Part shown: one piece after another, positions 53,068-62,216 of the stretch
Position numbering within the stretch: the stretch's first letter is position 1
Layout: each line of letters starts with the position of its first letter
DNA from: Clostridium aciditolerans
Lineage (GTDB): Bacteria; Bacillota; Clostridia; Clostridiales; Clostridiaceae
DNA length: 64,000 nt
Direction of reading: 5' to 3'
Assembly (NCBI RefSeq): GCF_016316925.1
Contig: NZ_JAEEGB010000006.1
Coordinates: forward strand, 1 to 64,000
The notes under the pieces: model-generated
Seen by the model: only the letters and a program-made list of their open reading frames with translations
Database searches by the model: none
Told to the model about the DNA's origin: nothing
Position numbers and translations under genes: made by a program

Positions 53068-53865
53068 TTATTCTTTATGCCCTTCTTTTCTTATCACCGG
53101 AATTCTATATTCACAAGGTACCGCTGTTTGACATTTTCCACAGCCATAACGTGGTGCAAAACGCTTCTTAGTAACATTAGTAAGAAAATCATCACAGGGC
53201 TCGTGTTTTTTCCCTAATTTATCAATTGCTTGTGCAGGACATCTATTAATACAGGCACCGCATTGACTGCAATAATCATAAACACCTTCATATTTTCTTT
53301 CAGTTGCTTCAAAAGGTATACTAACGATTATACTTCCTAATCTGCCTGCAGCTCCTTTTTCTGTTATCATTGACTTACTTAATCCAAAGGTACCTAGCCC
53401 TGATATAAAGGCAACATGTCTTTCAGACCAATTACTTTTATAGTTCCCAGACACAAAACGGGAATCCAATCCTGGGATAATCGCTTCTCCTCCCATGTCT
53501 ACAACTTTTTTTACTAAAAACTTTGCAAGCTCCTTATTGGCTATTTCCCCCTCAACCCTGCCATACAACCATTCTATTGCTGGTAGATCCTTGTTTTCAC
53601 GATTTGCCTTTCTCACAGCTTCAGTAAAAGGCAGGAAGTACGATATAACTGCTTTTGCCTGCGGCATCCATTCTAGAGGAGTCATATGACCATCACCTAT
53701 AACCTCTTTATCTTTTAACTTTAAAAACAATGGATCGTCAGCAGCAGCAATTCCTATAATTGGCGCATCAAACATTTGAATTCCCTTTAGTTCCTTTATC
53801 TTATTATAATCGGTATTTGCTATAAATTCCCCTGCCTGATTAATTATCTCTTTAATATTATCCAT
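53068..53865 (-). CDS. 4Fe-4S protein related to epoxyqueuosine reductase
   Basis: A 265-residue iron-sulfur protein. The N-terminal part is like the QueG/reductive dehalogenase fold (MPQAKAVISYFLPF; FISGLGTFGLSKSMIT). The C-terminal ferredoxin region has CSQCGACINRCPAQAI and further Cys in EPCDDF and YGCGKCQTAVPCEYR, enough for two 4Fe-4S clusters. It is shorter than QueG (about 380), so I do not assign queuosine synthesis; a small-molecule reductase is likely. GGGGGATAGAA precedes the ATG. Confidence 0.7.
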   Translation of the reverse strand: MDNIKEIINQAGEFIANTDYNKIKELKGIQMFDAPIIGIAAADDPLFLKLKDKEVIGDGHMTPLEWMPQAKAVISYFLPFTEAVRKANRENKDLPAIEWLYGRVEGEIANKELAKFLVKKVVDMGGEAIIPGLDSRFVSGNYKSNWSERHVAFISGLGTFGLSKSMITEKGAAGRLGSIIVSIPFEATERKYEGVYDYCSQCGACINRCPAQAIDKLGKKHEPCDDFLTNVTKKRFAPRYGCGKCQTAVPCEYRIPVIRKEGHKE

Positions 53866-53945
53866 TTCTATCCCCCTATATTTCCCTTATATAATAATAG
53901 AATAAACTTTAAATCCTATCTTTTCAAGCACTCTTTTCTAATTAT

Positions 53946-54386
53946 TTACATCATCTTATTGCTATAGATAGTTATAAAAATTATATTGATGATTTCCATT
54001 GTAACTACAAATATAATACCTATTATATATATAGGCATATTTAATCTTATAACTTCTGCTGCTGTTAATATAGTAAAAATTATTATGGCAGCTACAGTAA
54101 TTTCAAAAGTAGTATAAGCCGCTCTATATCTTATCAGCTTCAGCATTTCATCATCTTTATTTACTACTCCAATACTTTTAATGGGATGCTTTTCAAATAA
54201 TTTAGTTAAAATCATCCCACAAATGCCCATTATTATAAAAGCTACTGAGAATGCTTTAGCAAATTTCATTCCTTCTCCAGTTGTTCCTTGATAACTAGAA
54301 TATAGATAAATTGCCGCACCCATTAATCCAATTATTGTGGCTCTAACAAATCCAATAAAATCTGTTCCTAATTTACTAGTTTTCAT
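53946..54386 (-). CDS. DUF2178-like membrane protein
   Basis: A 146-residue protein with four membrane helices (about 15-33, 47-65, 92-112 and 117-140) and a charged central loop with KDDEMLKLIRYRAAYTTFE. This gene type is usually paired with a small XRE regulator, as here, where the regulator ends three bases before its start. Function is unknown. An ATG at 54392 abuts GGAGGA; ATG 54386 has the right spacing and is chosen. Confidence 0.7.
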   Translation of the reverse strand: MKTSKLGTDFIGFVRATIIGLMGAAIYLYSSYQGTTGEGMKFAKAFSVAFIIMGICGMILTKLFEKHPIKSIGVVNKDDEMLKLIRYRAAYTTFEITVAAIIIFTILTAAEVIRLNMPIYIIGIIFVVTMEIINIIFITIYSNKMM

Positions 54387-54388
54387 AA

Positions 54389-54586
54389 TCATTCCTCCTC
54401 ATAAATAAATATATTTTCTATAGGCATATTAAATATTTTGGAAAGTTTAAAGGCAAGCTGTATTGATGGATTATACTTTCCTTTTTCAAGAGATATTATT
54501 GTTTGCCTTGATACCCCTGCTGCTAAAGCAAGTTCATCCTGTGTATAGCCATTTTTTTCTCGTAGTTCTCTTATTACGTTTTTCAC
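54389..54586 (-). CDS. Small XRE-family transcriptional regulator
   Basis: A 65-residue Cro/CI-type helix-turn-helix protein (LREKNGYTQDELALAAGVSRQTIISLEKGKYNPSI) with nothing after the DNA-binding fold. It resembles YozG/YvaO-sized regulators that control a following membrane protein gene, with which it forms a two-gene operon. Two palindromes TGTAAAG..CTTTACA lie immediately upstream and are probably its autoregulatory operators. TGAGGTGATTTTTTAG precedes the ATG. Confidence 0.9.
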   Translation of the reverse strand: MKNVIRELREKNGYTQDELALAAGVSRQTIISLEKGKYNPSIQLAFKLSKIFNMPIENIFIYEEE

Positions 54587-54609
54587 TAAAAAATCACCTC
54601 ACAAAATAA

Positions 54610-54672
54610 TGTAAAGCTAGCTTTACATTATTATTATATTCCAAGATTTGATAAATGTAAAGCTTACTTTAC
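54610..54672. promoter_or_regulatory. Twin operators of the XRE regulator
   Basis: TGTAAAGCTAGCTTTACA (54610-54627) is a perfect 18-bp palindrome; TGTAAAGCTTACTTTAC (54656-54672) repeats it imperfectly 46 bp further upstream. Both flank the likely promoter of the XRE-membrane protein operon. The rest of the 54587-54960 gap holds a MITE-like element and a terminator. Confidence 0.65.
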
Positions 54673-54687
54673 TAAATATTTATATTA

Positions 54688-54842
54688 GGCATCTGAAAGA
54701 AAATAACAAGTCCAAAGATGCGACAGATATTTTGCGTCAGACAAGGAGAAAGGTTCCGCAGATAGCCGACCCTATCTAAGGGTTTTGACGACGCAGTATG
54801 ACACAAAATAGACTAGCAACTAGTTATTTTTTTGAAGATGCC
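54688..54842. mobile_element. 155-bp MITE-like element
   Basis: Ends GGCATCT.. (54688) and ..AGATGCC (54842) form inverted repeats that continue imperfectly (GAAAGAAAATAAC against AAAAAAATAACTAGT), with an internal ATGCGAC..GACGCAGTATG region. TTA flanks both sides (54685-54687 and 54843-54845), a probable 3-bp target duplication. No coding sequence. Its right end matches 23341-23357 in opposite orientation. Confidence 0.65.
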
Positions 54843-54865
54843 TTATGCTTAGAAATCTGTTTATA

Positions 54866-54898
54866 AATAAAAAAAATCCCTGTAAATCTACAGAGATC
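54866..54898 (-). terminator. Terminator of the alpha/beta hydrolase gene
   Basis: Minus strand ATCTCTGTA-GATT-TACAGGGAT followed by TTTTTTT. It lies 60 bases after the hydrolase stop. Confidence 0.75.
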
Positions 54899-54960
54899 TT
54901 TTTATAATGAGTTTATACTTTTTGAATAAAGATTACACTACTTATTCTATTTTAGTAAGT

Positions 54961-55980
54961 TTAGTGAAAATAGTTGAATTGGTATACTGAATTTTTTTCT
55001 TGTTTTTTATTATTTTTTTCTTCATGTTTATTTATATGTTTGTTTTCACTTGTTAGATAATCAATTACATATTCTCTCATAGCATTCATTGCATCTGCAT
55101 TTCTAACCATATCTCCATGAGCATAGGAAGTTTGTATTGAGCTAAATCTCTTGTTAACACTATCGAATTTAGAAACTTTTGTTCTCAAAAAATTATATAT
55201 ATCTAGAACATTATCTTCTGTCATATTAGGAAGTAATTTAGCTGCTTCTGGATCAATTCCAAACTCCGATGGATTTTGCTTAATCATAGCTATAATACCT
55301 GCTAGTGATGGAGATCCTGTGACAGGATTAGCTAAAAAGTTGTTAGCACTTCCGCCAAGCAGTAATACATCTCTATTTAGATCCCATGTTTTAGTAATAT
55401 CATTATTCCATGACATATCCATGTATTGCAAAAACTCATCATGGGATAATCCAGACTGAGGATCATATTCAAGAGTAGTTAAAACATTTTCTGTAAGATT
55501 AAATTTTTCATAATCTTTATAATTATAATATGCTCTGTCTAATAATATAACATCCTTAACTCTCTCAGGATATTTTTTTGCAAACATCATAGCAGTATCA
55601 GCTCCAAAGGAATGTCCAACAAGGTGAGCTTTCTTAATGCCATATGCATCTAGCACAGCTTCTATTGACTCTAGGTGTTTATCCCATGACATTGTAGGAA
55701 CATGTCCACTATTACCATGATCTAAATAATCCATTGTTATTGTCATATACGGATTGCTTTGATCATATAAAAACTTACCGTGAGCATAACTTCCTCCTAA
55801 ACCATGTAAAAATATAACTGCCTCTTTTGCTTTTGGAGAATAATTGTAGGATTCAGTGTATATTTTCACCCCCTTGTAATCAACATATTTTTGTTTAACT
55901 GCACCTTCAGCTTTACAAGGTGTTATCATAAGACTAAAAGTCAACAACATTGTAAAAACATAAGCAAAAACTTTTTTCAT
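54961..55980 (-). CDS. Secreted alpha/beta hydrolase
   Basis: A 339-residue protein with a Sec signal peptide (MKKVFAYVFTMLLTFSLMITPCKAEG; cleavage after KAEG or nearby). The hydrolase fold shows the oxyanion loop FLHGLGGS, the nucleophile elbow GHSFGAD (Ser about 127) and a late His (SYAHGDMV). The Asp is probably in LLDRAYYN or downstream. The Lys/Asn-rich C-terminal 25 residues may be a cell-wall or spacer tail. Substrate unknown; esterase or lipase-like. A TTG at 55983 directly precedes ATG 55980; the ATG, with AGGAGAGAAACATTG, is chosen. Confidence 0.8.
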   Translation of the reverse strand: MKKVFAYVFTMLLTFSLMITPCKAEGAVKQKYVDYKGVKIYTESYNYSPKAKEAVIFLHGLGGSYAHGKFLYDQSNPYMTITMDYLDHGNSGHVPTMSWDKHLESIEAVLDAYGIKKAHLVGHSFGADTAMMFAKKYPERVKDVILLDRAYYNYKDYEKFNLTENVLTTLEYDPQSGLSHDEFLQYMDMSWNNDITKTWDLNRDVLLLGGSANNFLANPVTGSPSLAGIIAMIKQNPSEFGIDPEAAKLLPNMTEDNVLDIYNFLRTKVSKFDSVNKRFSSIQTSYAHGDMVRNADAMNAMREYVIDYLTSENKHINKHEEKNNKKQEKNSVYQFNYFH

Positions 55981-56131
55981 CAATGTTTCTCTCCTTTCTA
56001 CGTTATATATTATTTACCTACAGTAATATTCCACATTTAAATAACATTTCCTTCAATATTTTATTTTTTTCTTTTACTAACACCAAAATTAGTTACTATT
56101 GACATTAGGCAATTATTTTACAGCAATATTT

Positions 56132-56184
56132 AATCCCCCTAGCCTGCCAAATACAATTTGTTTATAGCAGGTTAGAGGGATTTT
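56132..56184. terminator. Hairpin after the TetR gene
   Basis: AATCCCCCTAGCCTGC (56132-56147) pairs with GCAGGTTAGAGGGATT (56167-56182) with two G-T/A-C imperfections. The T-run follows on the + strand, opposite to the genes around it, so it is a weak terminator for the minus-strand TetR gene or a relic. Confidence 0.5.
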
Positions 56185-56191
56185 ATTTCTC

Positions 56192-56827
56192 TTAGGTCTC
56201 ACAATACATTCCAAATTTTAAAATGTCCATATATTCATTAAACTCTTTAATGATATTCTCTACATCATTGAAAACTTCATCTATAGGTCTATTTTTATAT
56301 TTTTTAAGATACTTTTTAGAAATACCATCCATACACATCATCATCAACTCTATAGCTTTTTTAGGATCAATTCCTTTTTTGAATTTTGATGTATCTATAT
56401 CTCCAAAAAATTCGGGCATATACTTTGCATAGTACTTATTATACCTTTCCGTAATCTCTTGTTTTAATGAATCCGTCATATTTGAAATTGCTGAAAAGAC
56501 CAATCTACTTTTAAGAGGCTCTTCTTGGGTTATTTTTATCTTTATTATACTAATCCACATAATCCTTTCAAAAATATCCTTTGGCTCTTCTTTTTTCACT
56601 GCATAGTATCCATTTATTAAATGATTCATGCAATAGTCAAACACATAAAGAAACAGATTTTTCTTATTTCCAAAGTAATGAAATAATATACCTTTAGAAA
56701 TATCTGCTTTTTTTACTATAGAATTTGTAGATGCTTTATCATATCCCTTCAAAGCGAATTCTTCAATACAAGCATCCAATATCCTGTTCTTTTTTTCCTC
56801 TGGTAAGCTTTCAAATTTATCAATCAA
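56192..56827 (-). CDS. TetR-family repressor of the efflux operon
   Basis: A 211-residue TetR-type protein. The helix-turn-helix is at residues 25-50 (STNSIVKKADISKGILFHYFGNKKNLF), followed by a helical ligand domain. The start is TTG, with GGGAGAG seven bases upstream. It is the last gene of the unit efflux ATPase-permease-adaptor-TetR if transcripts continue, and the two 16-bp TTGAC..GTCAA palindromes at the efflux promoter are its likely operators. Drug ligand unknown. Confidence 0.85.
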   Translation of the reverse strand: MIDKFESLPEEKKNRILDACIEEFALKGYDKASTNSIVKKADISKGILFHYFGNKKNLFLYVFDYCMNHLINGYYAVKKEEPKDIFERIMWISIIKIKITQEEPLKSRLVFSAISNMTDSLKQEITERYNKYYAKYMPEFFGDIDTSKFKKGIDPKKAIELMMMCMDGISKKYLKKYKNRPIDEVFNDVENIIKEFNEYMDILKFGMYCET

Positions 56828-56905
56828 TTATAATCTCTCCCACTTTATTCCTTAGCTAAATATCCTATATTAAAGTAATTTAAATTCCTATAGGGAAACT
56901 AACTA

Positions 56906-56938
56906 GAAAGTTAACATATACCGGCGTATAAGTTAACT
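56906..56938. mobile_element. Collapsed copy of the 231-bp palindromic element
   Basis: GAAAGTTAACATATAC-CGGC-GTATAAGTTAACT is the two termini of the element at 5535-5765 joined with four bases between. The flank ACTAGAAAG is also shared. It looks like an internal deletion or a minimal remnant between TetR and the adaptor gene. Confidence 0.65.
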
Positions 56939-56960
56939 GACCGCCTAGAAACTTTATACT

Positions 56961-58199
56961 TTATTTGCTTCTAATCTTCATTCCTTCTTTTATGTTGTTA
57001 TCAGGTTTAACTAATATTCTTTCTCCTGGTTTCAGTCCTTCTATTACTTCGATTAATTTTTCACTCTCTATACCTTTTTTTATCTGTCTTGTAACAGCTT
57101 TGCCGCTGTCTACAACAAATACACAGGAGCTCCCTTTATAGTCAAATACAGATGTATCCGGTACTACCAATGTATCCTTTTTAACCTCTGTTATCACTTT
57201 TATATCTAAATCATAACCTGGTTTTAATAATCCTGCTTCATCCTTTATTTCAATAGTTACTGGTACCCTCTTTTGGTTTACCCCTAAAGATGAGGTTATA
57301 TTCTTTGCTTCCGGTGCTATTTTTGTAATCTTGCCTATAATAGTTGAATTTCCTATAGGTTTTCCACTTACTTGAACCTCATTACCTATTTTAACCTTAT
57401 AAATGTCATCAGACAATATATTTGCTTCAAGTTCCAAACTTTTAGTGTCTCCTACTAAAAATGCCGCCGTACCTGCAGTTACCGATGCATTCTCATCTAT
57501 AAGCTTTTCAAGAATGACTCCATCAACTGGTGAAAAAACCTGCTGTTTTTCAATCTCTCTAGTGATGGTATCCCTTAAAATAACAGCTTGTTTAATTTGA
57601 GATTCATATTGATTTCTCACATAATCAGGAGTACCATCTTTAATATCCTCTAACTGAAAATTTGCTGATTTTAAAGCCGCTTCAGCAGTTTTATATGCAT
57701 CTTCAGCATTATTCAGCTCCTGTTTGCTTATACTTCCAGAATCATAGAGCGTCTTTGCATTATTTAAATTTCTAGATGCAGCATCATAAGTAACTTTAGA
57801 CTGATCTACAGCTGCTTGTGCAATTTCTATTTTATTTACGCTATTTGCAATATCAGTACCCTGCAGCTGAGCCTTGGCAGCCTCAATCTTTGCATTTGCA
57901 TCTTGAAGTTTTAGCTCTAAGTCACCTTTATCCATGGTTAACAGTATATCACCTTTTTTTACTGCATCACCTACATTAGCCTTAATGCTAGTTATCTTTC
58001 CTGAAGTATCAATGTAAGCAGTTTGTTTTTTATTACTTTGAACTGTGGCGGTATCTTCAATATACTGCTTAATTTTACCCTTTGATACAACTGTAGTAGT
58101 ATCTACAGTCTGTCCATTTTGAAGTTTTACATACGCTAATGCACTAACTGTACATACTATCATTGAGGTAACTATCCAAAATAGCTTCTTTCTTTTCAT
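56961..58199 (-). CDS. Efflux adaptor (HlyD/MacA-like membrane fusion protein)
   Basis: A 412-residue periplasmic-adaptor-type protein of a Gram-positive. An N-terminal membrane anchor (8-25) is followed by the lipoyl half-motif ITSIKANVGDAVKKGDILLTMD. A long coiled-coil hairpin (about 95-205) and the second lipoyl half PVDGVILEKLIDENASVTAG follow, then a beta-barrel and membrane-proximal domain ending GLKPGERILVKPD. It links the adjacent MacB-like permease to export of a hydrophobic substrate or peptide. It is third in the operon, 94 bases after the permease. GGAGATGTAAATTAT precedes the ATG. Confidence 0.9.
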   Translation of the reverse strand: MKRKKLFWIVTSMIVCTVSALAYVKLQNGQTVDTTTVVSKGKIKQYIEDTATVQSNKKQTAYIDTSGKITSIKANVGDAVKKGDILLTMDKGDLELKLQDANAKIEAAKAQLQGTDIANSVNKIEIAQAAVDQSKVTYDAASRNLNNAKTLYDSGSISKQELNNAEDAYKTAEAALKSANFQLEDIKDGTPDYVRNQYESQIKQAVILRDTITREIEKQQVFSPVDGVILEKLIDENASVTAGTAAFLVGDTKSLELEANILSDDIYKVKIGNEVQVSGKPIGNSTIIGKITKIAPEAKNITSSLGVNQKRVPVTIEIKDEAGLLKPGYDLDIKVITEVKKDTLVVPDTSVFDYKGSSCVFVVDSGKAVTRQIKKGIESEKLIEVIEGLKPGERILVKPDNNIKEGMKIRSK

Positions 58200-58293
58200 A
58201 TAATTTACATCTCCTCTAAAAATATAGAATTAAACTACAAACTTCAGATTATTCTAGCTAGATAGCTGATTTTAAAGTTTTCTTTTCATTTGT

Positions 58294-60657
58294 CTATTCC
58301 TTATTCTTTAAAACCTCTATCATGTCAATGGATTTAATCTTTTTCATCAAAATAAAATTAGTCATAACAGTAAATATAAGTGTAAGAACTATTGTAATAA
58401 TGTATGTCTTAAATTCAATTACACAGGGAAAACTATATGCATCTGTACTACTTGCAGACATTATAGCTGCTCCAAGCCATCTTCCTAATGGCAATCCTAC
58501 AGCTATTCCGAATAGGGTAATGATATAATTTTCATTAAAGATTAACTTTTTAATTTCATTATCTTTAAATCCTAATACCTTTAGAGTAGCCAATTCTCTC
58601 TGTCTTTCAAAAATATTTATAGTAGCAATGTTATATACAACAGCAATAAGAAGAACTGCTGCAAGCATAATCAATACTCCTATAGAGGATTTCATTGCTC
58701 CCATATTTTTGAGCAGGGCATTAAGAGCATCTGTCTTTGATTCTACAGAATTTACTGCAGCCATATCTCTTAATTTACTTTTTACTTCGTTTTCAAAAGC
58801 ACTGTTATCCAGCTTTATCACAGCTGAATTTGCAACCATACCTTCTCCTAGTACAGTATTTAAGTTATCCATAGAAGTGTATGTGCTTAAACCTAAATAC
58901 TGAACTACTATACCTTTTACAACTACTTCTTTCTTCTCTTTTCCTGGGTAAAAAAACTTTATATTAACGCTATCATTTGCTTTTACACCTAGGGTATTTG
59001 CTAACTTCTCTGACATAAGAATACCACTAGTTGGAAGACTTATAGCTTTACCACTTTTATCTTCAACTCTATACATTTGAGGATCTTTTACAAGTGCAGT
59101 AAATCCTACATCCTTGCTTCTCCAGCCATTTGATATTTCAACCCCTGTCTCAAGAACCGGTTCTATTGCTTTTACATGAGGAATATTTTTAATCTTATTT
59201 AATTCTTCTACACTTAATAGCTTGGAGAAGTTAACTTTTACATCATAGTTCTGAATACTTCCATATTGCTGACTTATCATAAAATCAATGGAATCTTTCA
59301 TACTTAGAGCTACTAAAAGTATAGCTGAAGAAAATATAATTCCCAAGGAAGTTAATAATGCTCTTCTTTTATATCTAAATAAGTTTCTTAATATAATCTT
59401 CCATAAATAACTAATGTTTTCCCATATTACTTTCACTTTTTCAATAATTATTTTTTTACCAATTTCCGGTGATTTCTCTCTCATAGCTTCACTTGGCATA
59501 ATTTTAAAGATAACTTTACAAGAATGATACCCTGCAAATAAACAGAAAAATAGAGTTAGTATTGAAGCCGGAAGTACAAGTTCCCCATATATTTTCGCAC
59601 CTTCAAGAGGTAAGTTAAAATATTGATTAATAAGTTTAGTAAATCCTACTCCCATATAAGTTCCCAGTATAGAACCTATTAAACTTCCGCTAACTGCAAT
59701 AAGAGCAGAATAACACATATAATAAGTGAGTACTTGTATATTAGTAAATCCTAGAGCCTTCAATACTCCAATCTGCACTCTTTGATTTTCAACCATTCTT
59801 CCCATCATAATATAGATAATAACTGAAGCAACCATAAAAAATATAATAGGAAATGTACCTCCCATAGATTGCAGCTTTTTTATTTCTTGAGTTAGCATCA
59901 TAGTGCTTGTCTGCTCATCTCTATCAATAACACTTTTTACTCCATAATTTTTTAGATTCTTTTTTATATCATCTTTTACAGTTTTAGCATCACTGCCACT
60001 AGAAAGTTGAATAGAAATATTATTTATAGATCCCTTAAAATCAAAAATTGCTTCCCCAAAGGATTGCTTGATGTATATTATTCCGAATTTTTTATTATCA
60101 GGCATTAGTTCGCTTGCATCCTTCAATGTATATACATATTCAGGACTTTTTACTGAAGCTACAACCTTTAACTTAACCTTATTCCCATTAATGATTGGAT
60201 ATATATAATCTCCTAATTTTAAATCATTTGCCTTGAAAAAATCCTGATCTACAAGACATTGATTGCTGTCTCCTTCTGAAAAATATCTGCCGGATTTTAT
60301 TACTATATCATTTACTATATCTTTTTTTACATCAGGAAGAGTTATAAATCTCAAAGTCGCATTTTCACCTGAAATATTTATGCTAGCATCTTTAACAATT
60401 CTTCCTGTAGCTGTTTTTACATGGGGCAGCTCTTCTACCTTTTCTTTTATGCCTATAGGTGCTTTATAAAGATCTACCCAAAGGTCTGCTAATTTATAAT
60501 CTTCATAGTATTTTACACTTGAATTAGAAAGATTTCTAAACATAGAATTTATTGATGTGTAAAAAGTAACTCCTAAAATAACAATAACTAAAATAGAAAC
60601 AAACTGTCCCTTTGATTTTTTTATATCTCTAAGTAAATTCCTGAATAAAATATTCAT
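58294..60657 (-). CDS. ABC transporter permease (FtsX/MacB superfamily)
   Basis: A 787-residue permease with two FtsX-like cores. The first helix is near residues 18-38, the first three-helix core is around 265-390 and a linker follows. A second N-terminal helix is near 435-455 (RYKRRALLTSLGIIFSSAILLVALSMKDS), with a C-terminal core at 665-775. Two extracytoplasmic MacB-PCD-like domains lie between. This doubled layout is typical of Gram-positive FtsX permeases of ten-helix type. Start ATG 60657 overlaps the ATPase stop as TAATG, so translation is coupled. Confidence 0.88.
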   Translation of the reverse strand: MNILFRNLLRDIKKSKGQFVSILVIVILGVTFYTSINSMFRNLSNSSVKYYEDYKLADLWVDLYKAPIGIKEKVEELPHVKTATGRIVKDASINISGENATLRFITLPDVKKDIVNDIVIKSGRYFSEGDSNQCLVDQDFFKANDLKLGDYIYPIINGNKVKLKVVASVKSPEYVYTLKDASELMPDNKKFGIIYIKQSFGEAIFDFKGSINNISIQLSSGSDAKTVKDDIKKNLKNYGVKSVIDRDEQTSTMMLTQEIKKLQSMGGTFPIIFFMVASVIIYIMMGRMVENQRVQIGVLKALGFTNIQVLTYYMCYSALIAVSGSLIGSILGTYMGVGFTKLINQYFNLPLEGAKIYGELVLPASILTLFFCLFAGYHSCKVIFKIMPSEAMREKSPEIGKKIIIEKVKVIWENISYLWKIILRNLFRYKRRALLTSLGIIFSSAILLVALSMKDSIDFMISQQYGSIQNYDVKVNFSKLLSVEELNKIKNIPHVKAIEPVLETGVEISNGWRSKDVGFTALVKDPQMYRVEDKSGKAISLPTSGILMSEKLANTLGVKANDSVNIKFFYPGKEKKEVVVKGIVVQYLGLSTYTSMDNLNTVLGEGMVANSAVIKLDNSAFENEVKSKLRDMAAVNSVESKTDALNALLKNMGAMKSSIGVLIMLAAVLLIAVVYNIATINIFERQRELATLKVLGFKDNEIKKLIFNENYIITLFGIAVGLPLGRWLGAAIMSASSTDAYSFPCVIEFKTYIITIVLTLIFTVMTNFILMKKIKSIDMIEVLKNKE

Positions 60658-61364
60658 TACCACTCAATCCTTTCAGGTGGCTCAGGATTCTTATTAACAG
60701 TTACAGCTTCAACAGCACCGCTTCTAACTCTAATGACCCTGTCAGCCATAGCTGCAATAGCAGCATTGTGTGTAATAACTATTATTGTCTTATTCATACT
60801 CTTATTAATGTCGTGTAAGAGCTTTAAAACTAATTTTCCGGTATTATAATCTAAAGCTCCTGTAGGTTCATCACATAAAAGCAATAATGGATTCTTTACA
60901 AGAGCTCTTGCTATAGCTACCCTCTGTTGTTCTCCTCCTGAGAGCTGTGCTGGGAAATTTGATGATCTTTCACTTAATCCTACCTCTTTAATAATATCCT
61001 TGGGGTCTAAAGGATCATCACTAAGTGCCTTAACCAATTCCACATTTTCAAGTGCTGTAAGGTTTGCCATAAGGTTATAAAATTGAAATACAAATCCTAT
61101 ATTTTTTCGCCTGTACATAGTAAGTTGATTATCAGAATATCTAGTTATATCTTTTCCATCCACATAGACCTCTCCTGAGGTAGGTCTGTCCATTCCACCA
61201 ATTATATTTAGAACTGTACTTTTACCAGAACCACTCGGTCCAAGTACTACTACAAATTCACCTCTAAGGATTTCAAAATTCATTCTATCGGAAGCCTTTA
61301 CGATTATTTCTCCCATAGTATATTCCTTTACAACATCTTTTACTACAACAATAGGATCTTTCAT
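60657..61364 (-). CDS. ABC transporter ATP-binding protein (MacB/LolD type)
   Basis: A 235-residue ATPase. Walker A is [10 protein letters not shown]-loop [18 protein letters not shown], signature [14 protein letters not shown], Walker [13 protein letters not shown] and H-loop VITHNAAI. It powers the FtsX-type permease encoded next. It is first in the operon, behind a promoter with two TetR-type operators. A frame from 61436 runs through the operator region; ATG 61364 with GGGTGGTTAAAA is the start. Confidence 0.93.
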   Translation of the reverse strand: MKDPIVVVKDVVKEYTMGEIIVKASDRMNFEILRGEFVVVLGPSGSGKSTVLNIIGGMDRPTSGEVYVDGKDITRYSDNQLTMYRRKNIGFVFQFYNLMANLTALENVELVKALSDDPLDPKDIIKEVGLSERSSNFPAQLSGGEQQRVAIARALVKNPLLLLCDEPTGALDYNTGKLVLKLLHDINKSMNKTIIVITHNAAIAAMADRVIRVRSGAVEAVTVNKNPEPPERIEW

Positions 61365-61390
61365 TTTTAACCACCCCACATCCAATTTCC

Positions 61391-61406
61391 TTGACCATCC
61401 GGTCAA
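61391..61406. promoter_or_regulatory. TetR operator 1 of the efflux operon
   Basis: TTGACCATCCGGTCAA, a 16-bp palindrome with two mismatched inner bases, near the transcription start. It matches operator 2. Confidence 0.75.
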
Positions 61407-61415
61407 CTTGATATT

Positions 61416-61444
61416 ATTATGCTCCTTTTTGACCACGTAGTCAA
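61416..61444 (-). promoter_or_regulatory. Efflux operon promoter with TetR operator 2
   Basis: Minus strand -35 TTGACT (61439-61444), a 17-bp spacer and -10 CATAAT (61416-61421). Operator 2, TTGACCACGTAGTCAA (61429-61444), covers the -35 and operator 1 lies just downstream, so a bound TetR dimer at each would block initiation. Confidence 0.8.
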
Positions 61445-61541
61445 TAGAGAAATGTAATAATTTTTCTTTAATTTAATGTTTTAAAGTCTTATAATTTAAA
61501 GATGACTCAATTCATAACGAAACTAACTTAGAGGTGATAAC

Positions 61542-62216
61542 ATGTTTAAAATTATGATAGTAGAAGATGATTATAAAATAAGAGAAATAATGATAGAAAA
61601 CATAAAAAAGTGGAACTTTGATGCCATAGCAGTAGAAGACTTCAATGAAGTATTCCATACCTTTGTAAAATATGAGCCTGATCTAGTTCTAATGGATATA
61701 AATCTCCCCTGTTTTGATGGATTTTATTGGTGCAACAAGATAAGGGAAGTCTCCAGAGTCCCAATAGTATTTATATCCTCACGAAACACTAATATGGACA
61801 TAATAATGGCAATAAATATGGGTGCAGACGACTTTATTCAAAAACCCTTTTCACTAGATGTGCTAATAGCAAAGCTAACTGCTATTTTAAGAAGAACTTA
61901 TTCTTATTCAAATATAGAATCAAATGTACTAGAGTATAATGGTGCCATACTCAATCTGAAAGATTGCAATCTTATGTATAATGAAGAAAAGATAGACCTC
62001 ACAAAAAATGAATTCAAAATCTTATACACACTTATAAAGAACAATAGAGAGGTAGTTAGTAGAGATAAGATAATGAAAGCTCTTTGGGAAGATGAAAGCT
62101 TTGTAGATGATAACACTCTAACTGTAAATATAAATAGACTTAGAAAAAAATTAAGTGATATGGGGTTGACAGATTTTATTCAGACTAAGAAAGGACAGGG
62201 ATATATAATACAATGA
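61542..62216 (+). CDS. BceR-like response regulator
   Basis: A 224-residue OmpR-family regulator. Receiver Asp52 (LVLMDINLPCFDG), acidic pair at residues 9-10, and Lys in QKPF; winged helix from about 125 (TKNEFKILYTLIKNN, NTLTVNINRLRKKL). It overlaps the kinase gene by four bases (ATGA). Together with the short-loop kinase and the ABC genes downstream it forms a BceRS-BceAB-type peptide-antibiotic sensing module. AGAGGTGATAAC precedes the ATG. Confidence 0.92.
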   Translation: MFKIMIVEDDYKIREIMIENIKKWNFDAIAVEDFNEVFHTFVKYEPDLVLMDINLPCFDGFYWCNKIREVSRVPIVFISSRNTNMDIIMAINMGADDFIQKPFSLDVLIAKLTAILRRTYSYSNIESNVLEYNGAILNLKDCNLMYNEEKIDLTKNEFKILYTLIKNNREVVSRDKIMKALWEDESFVDDNTLTVNINRLRKKLSDMGLTDFIQTKKGQGYIIQ

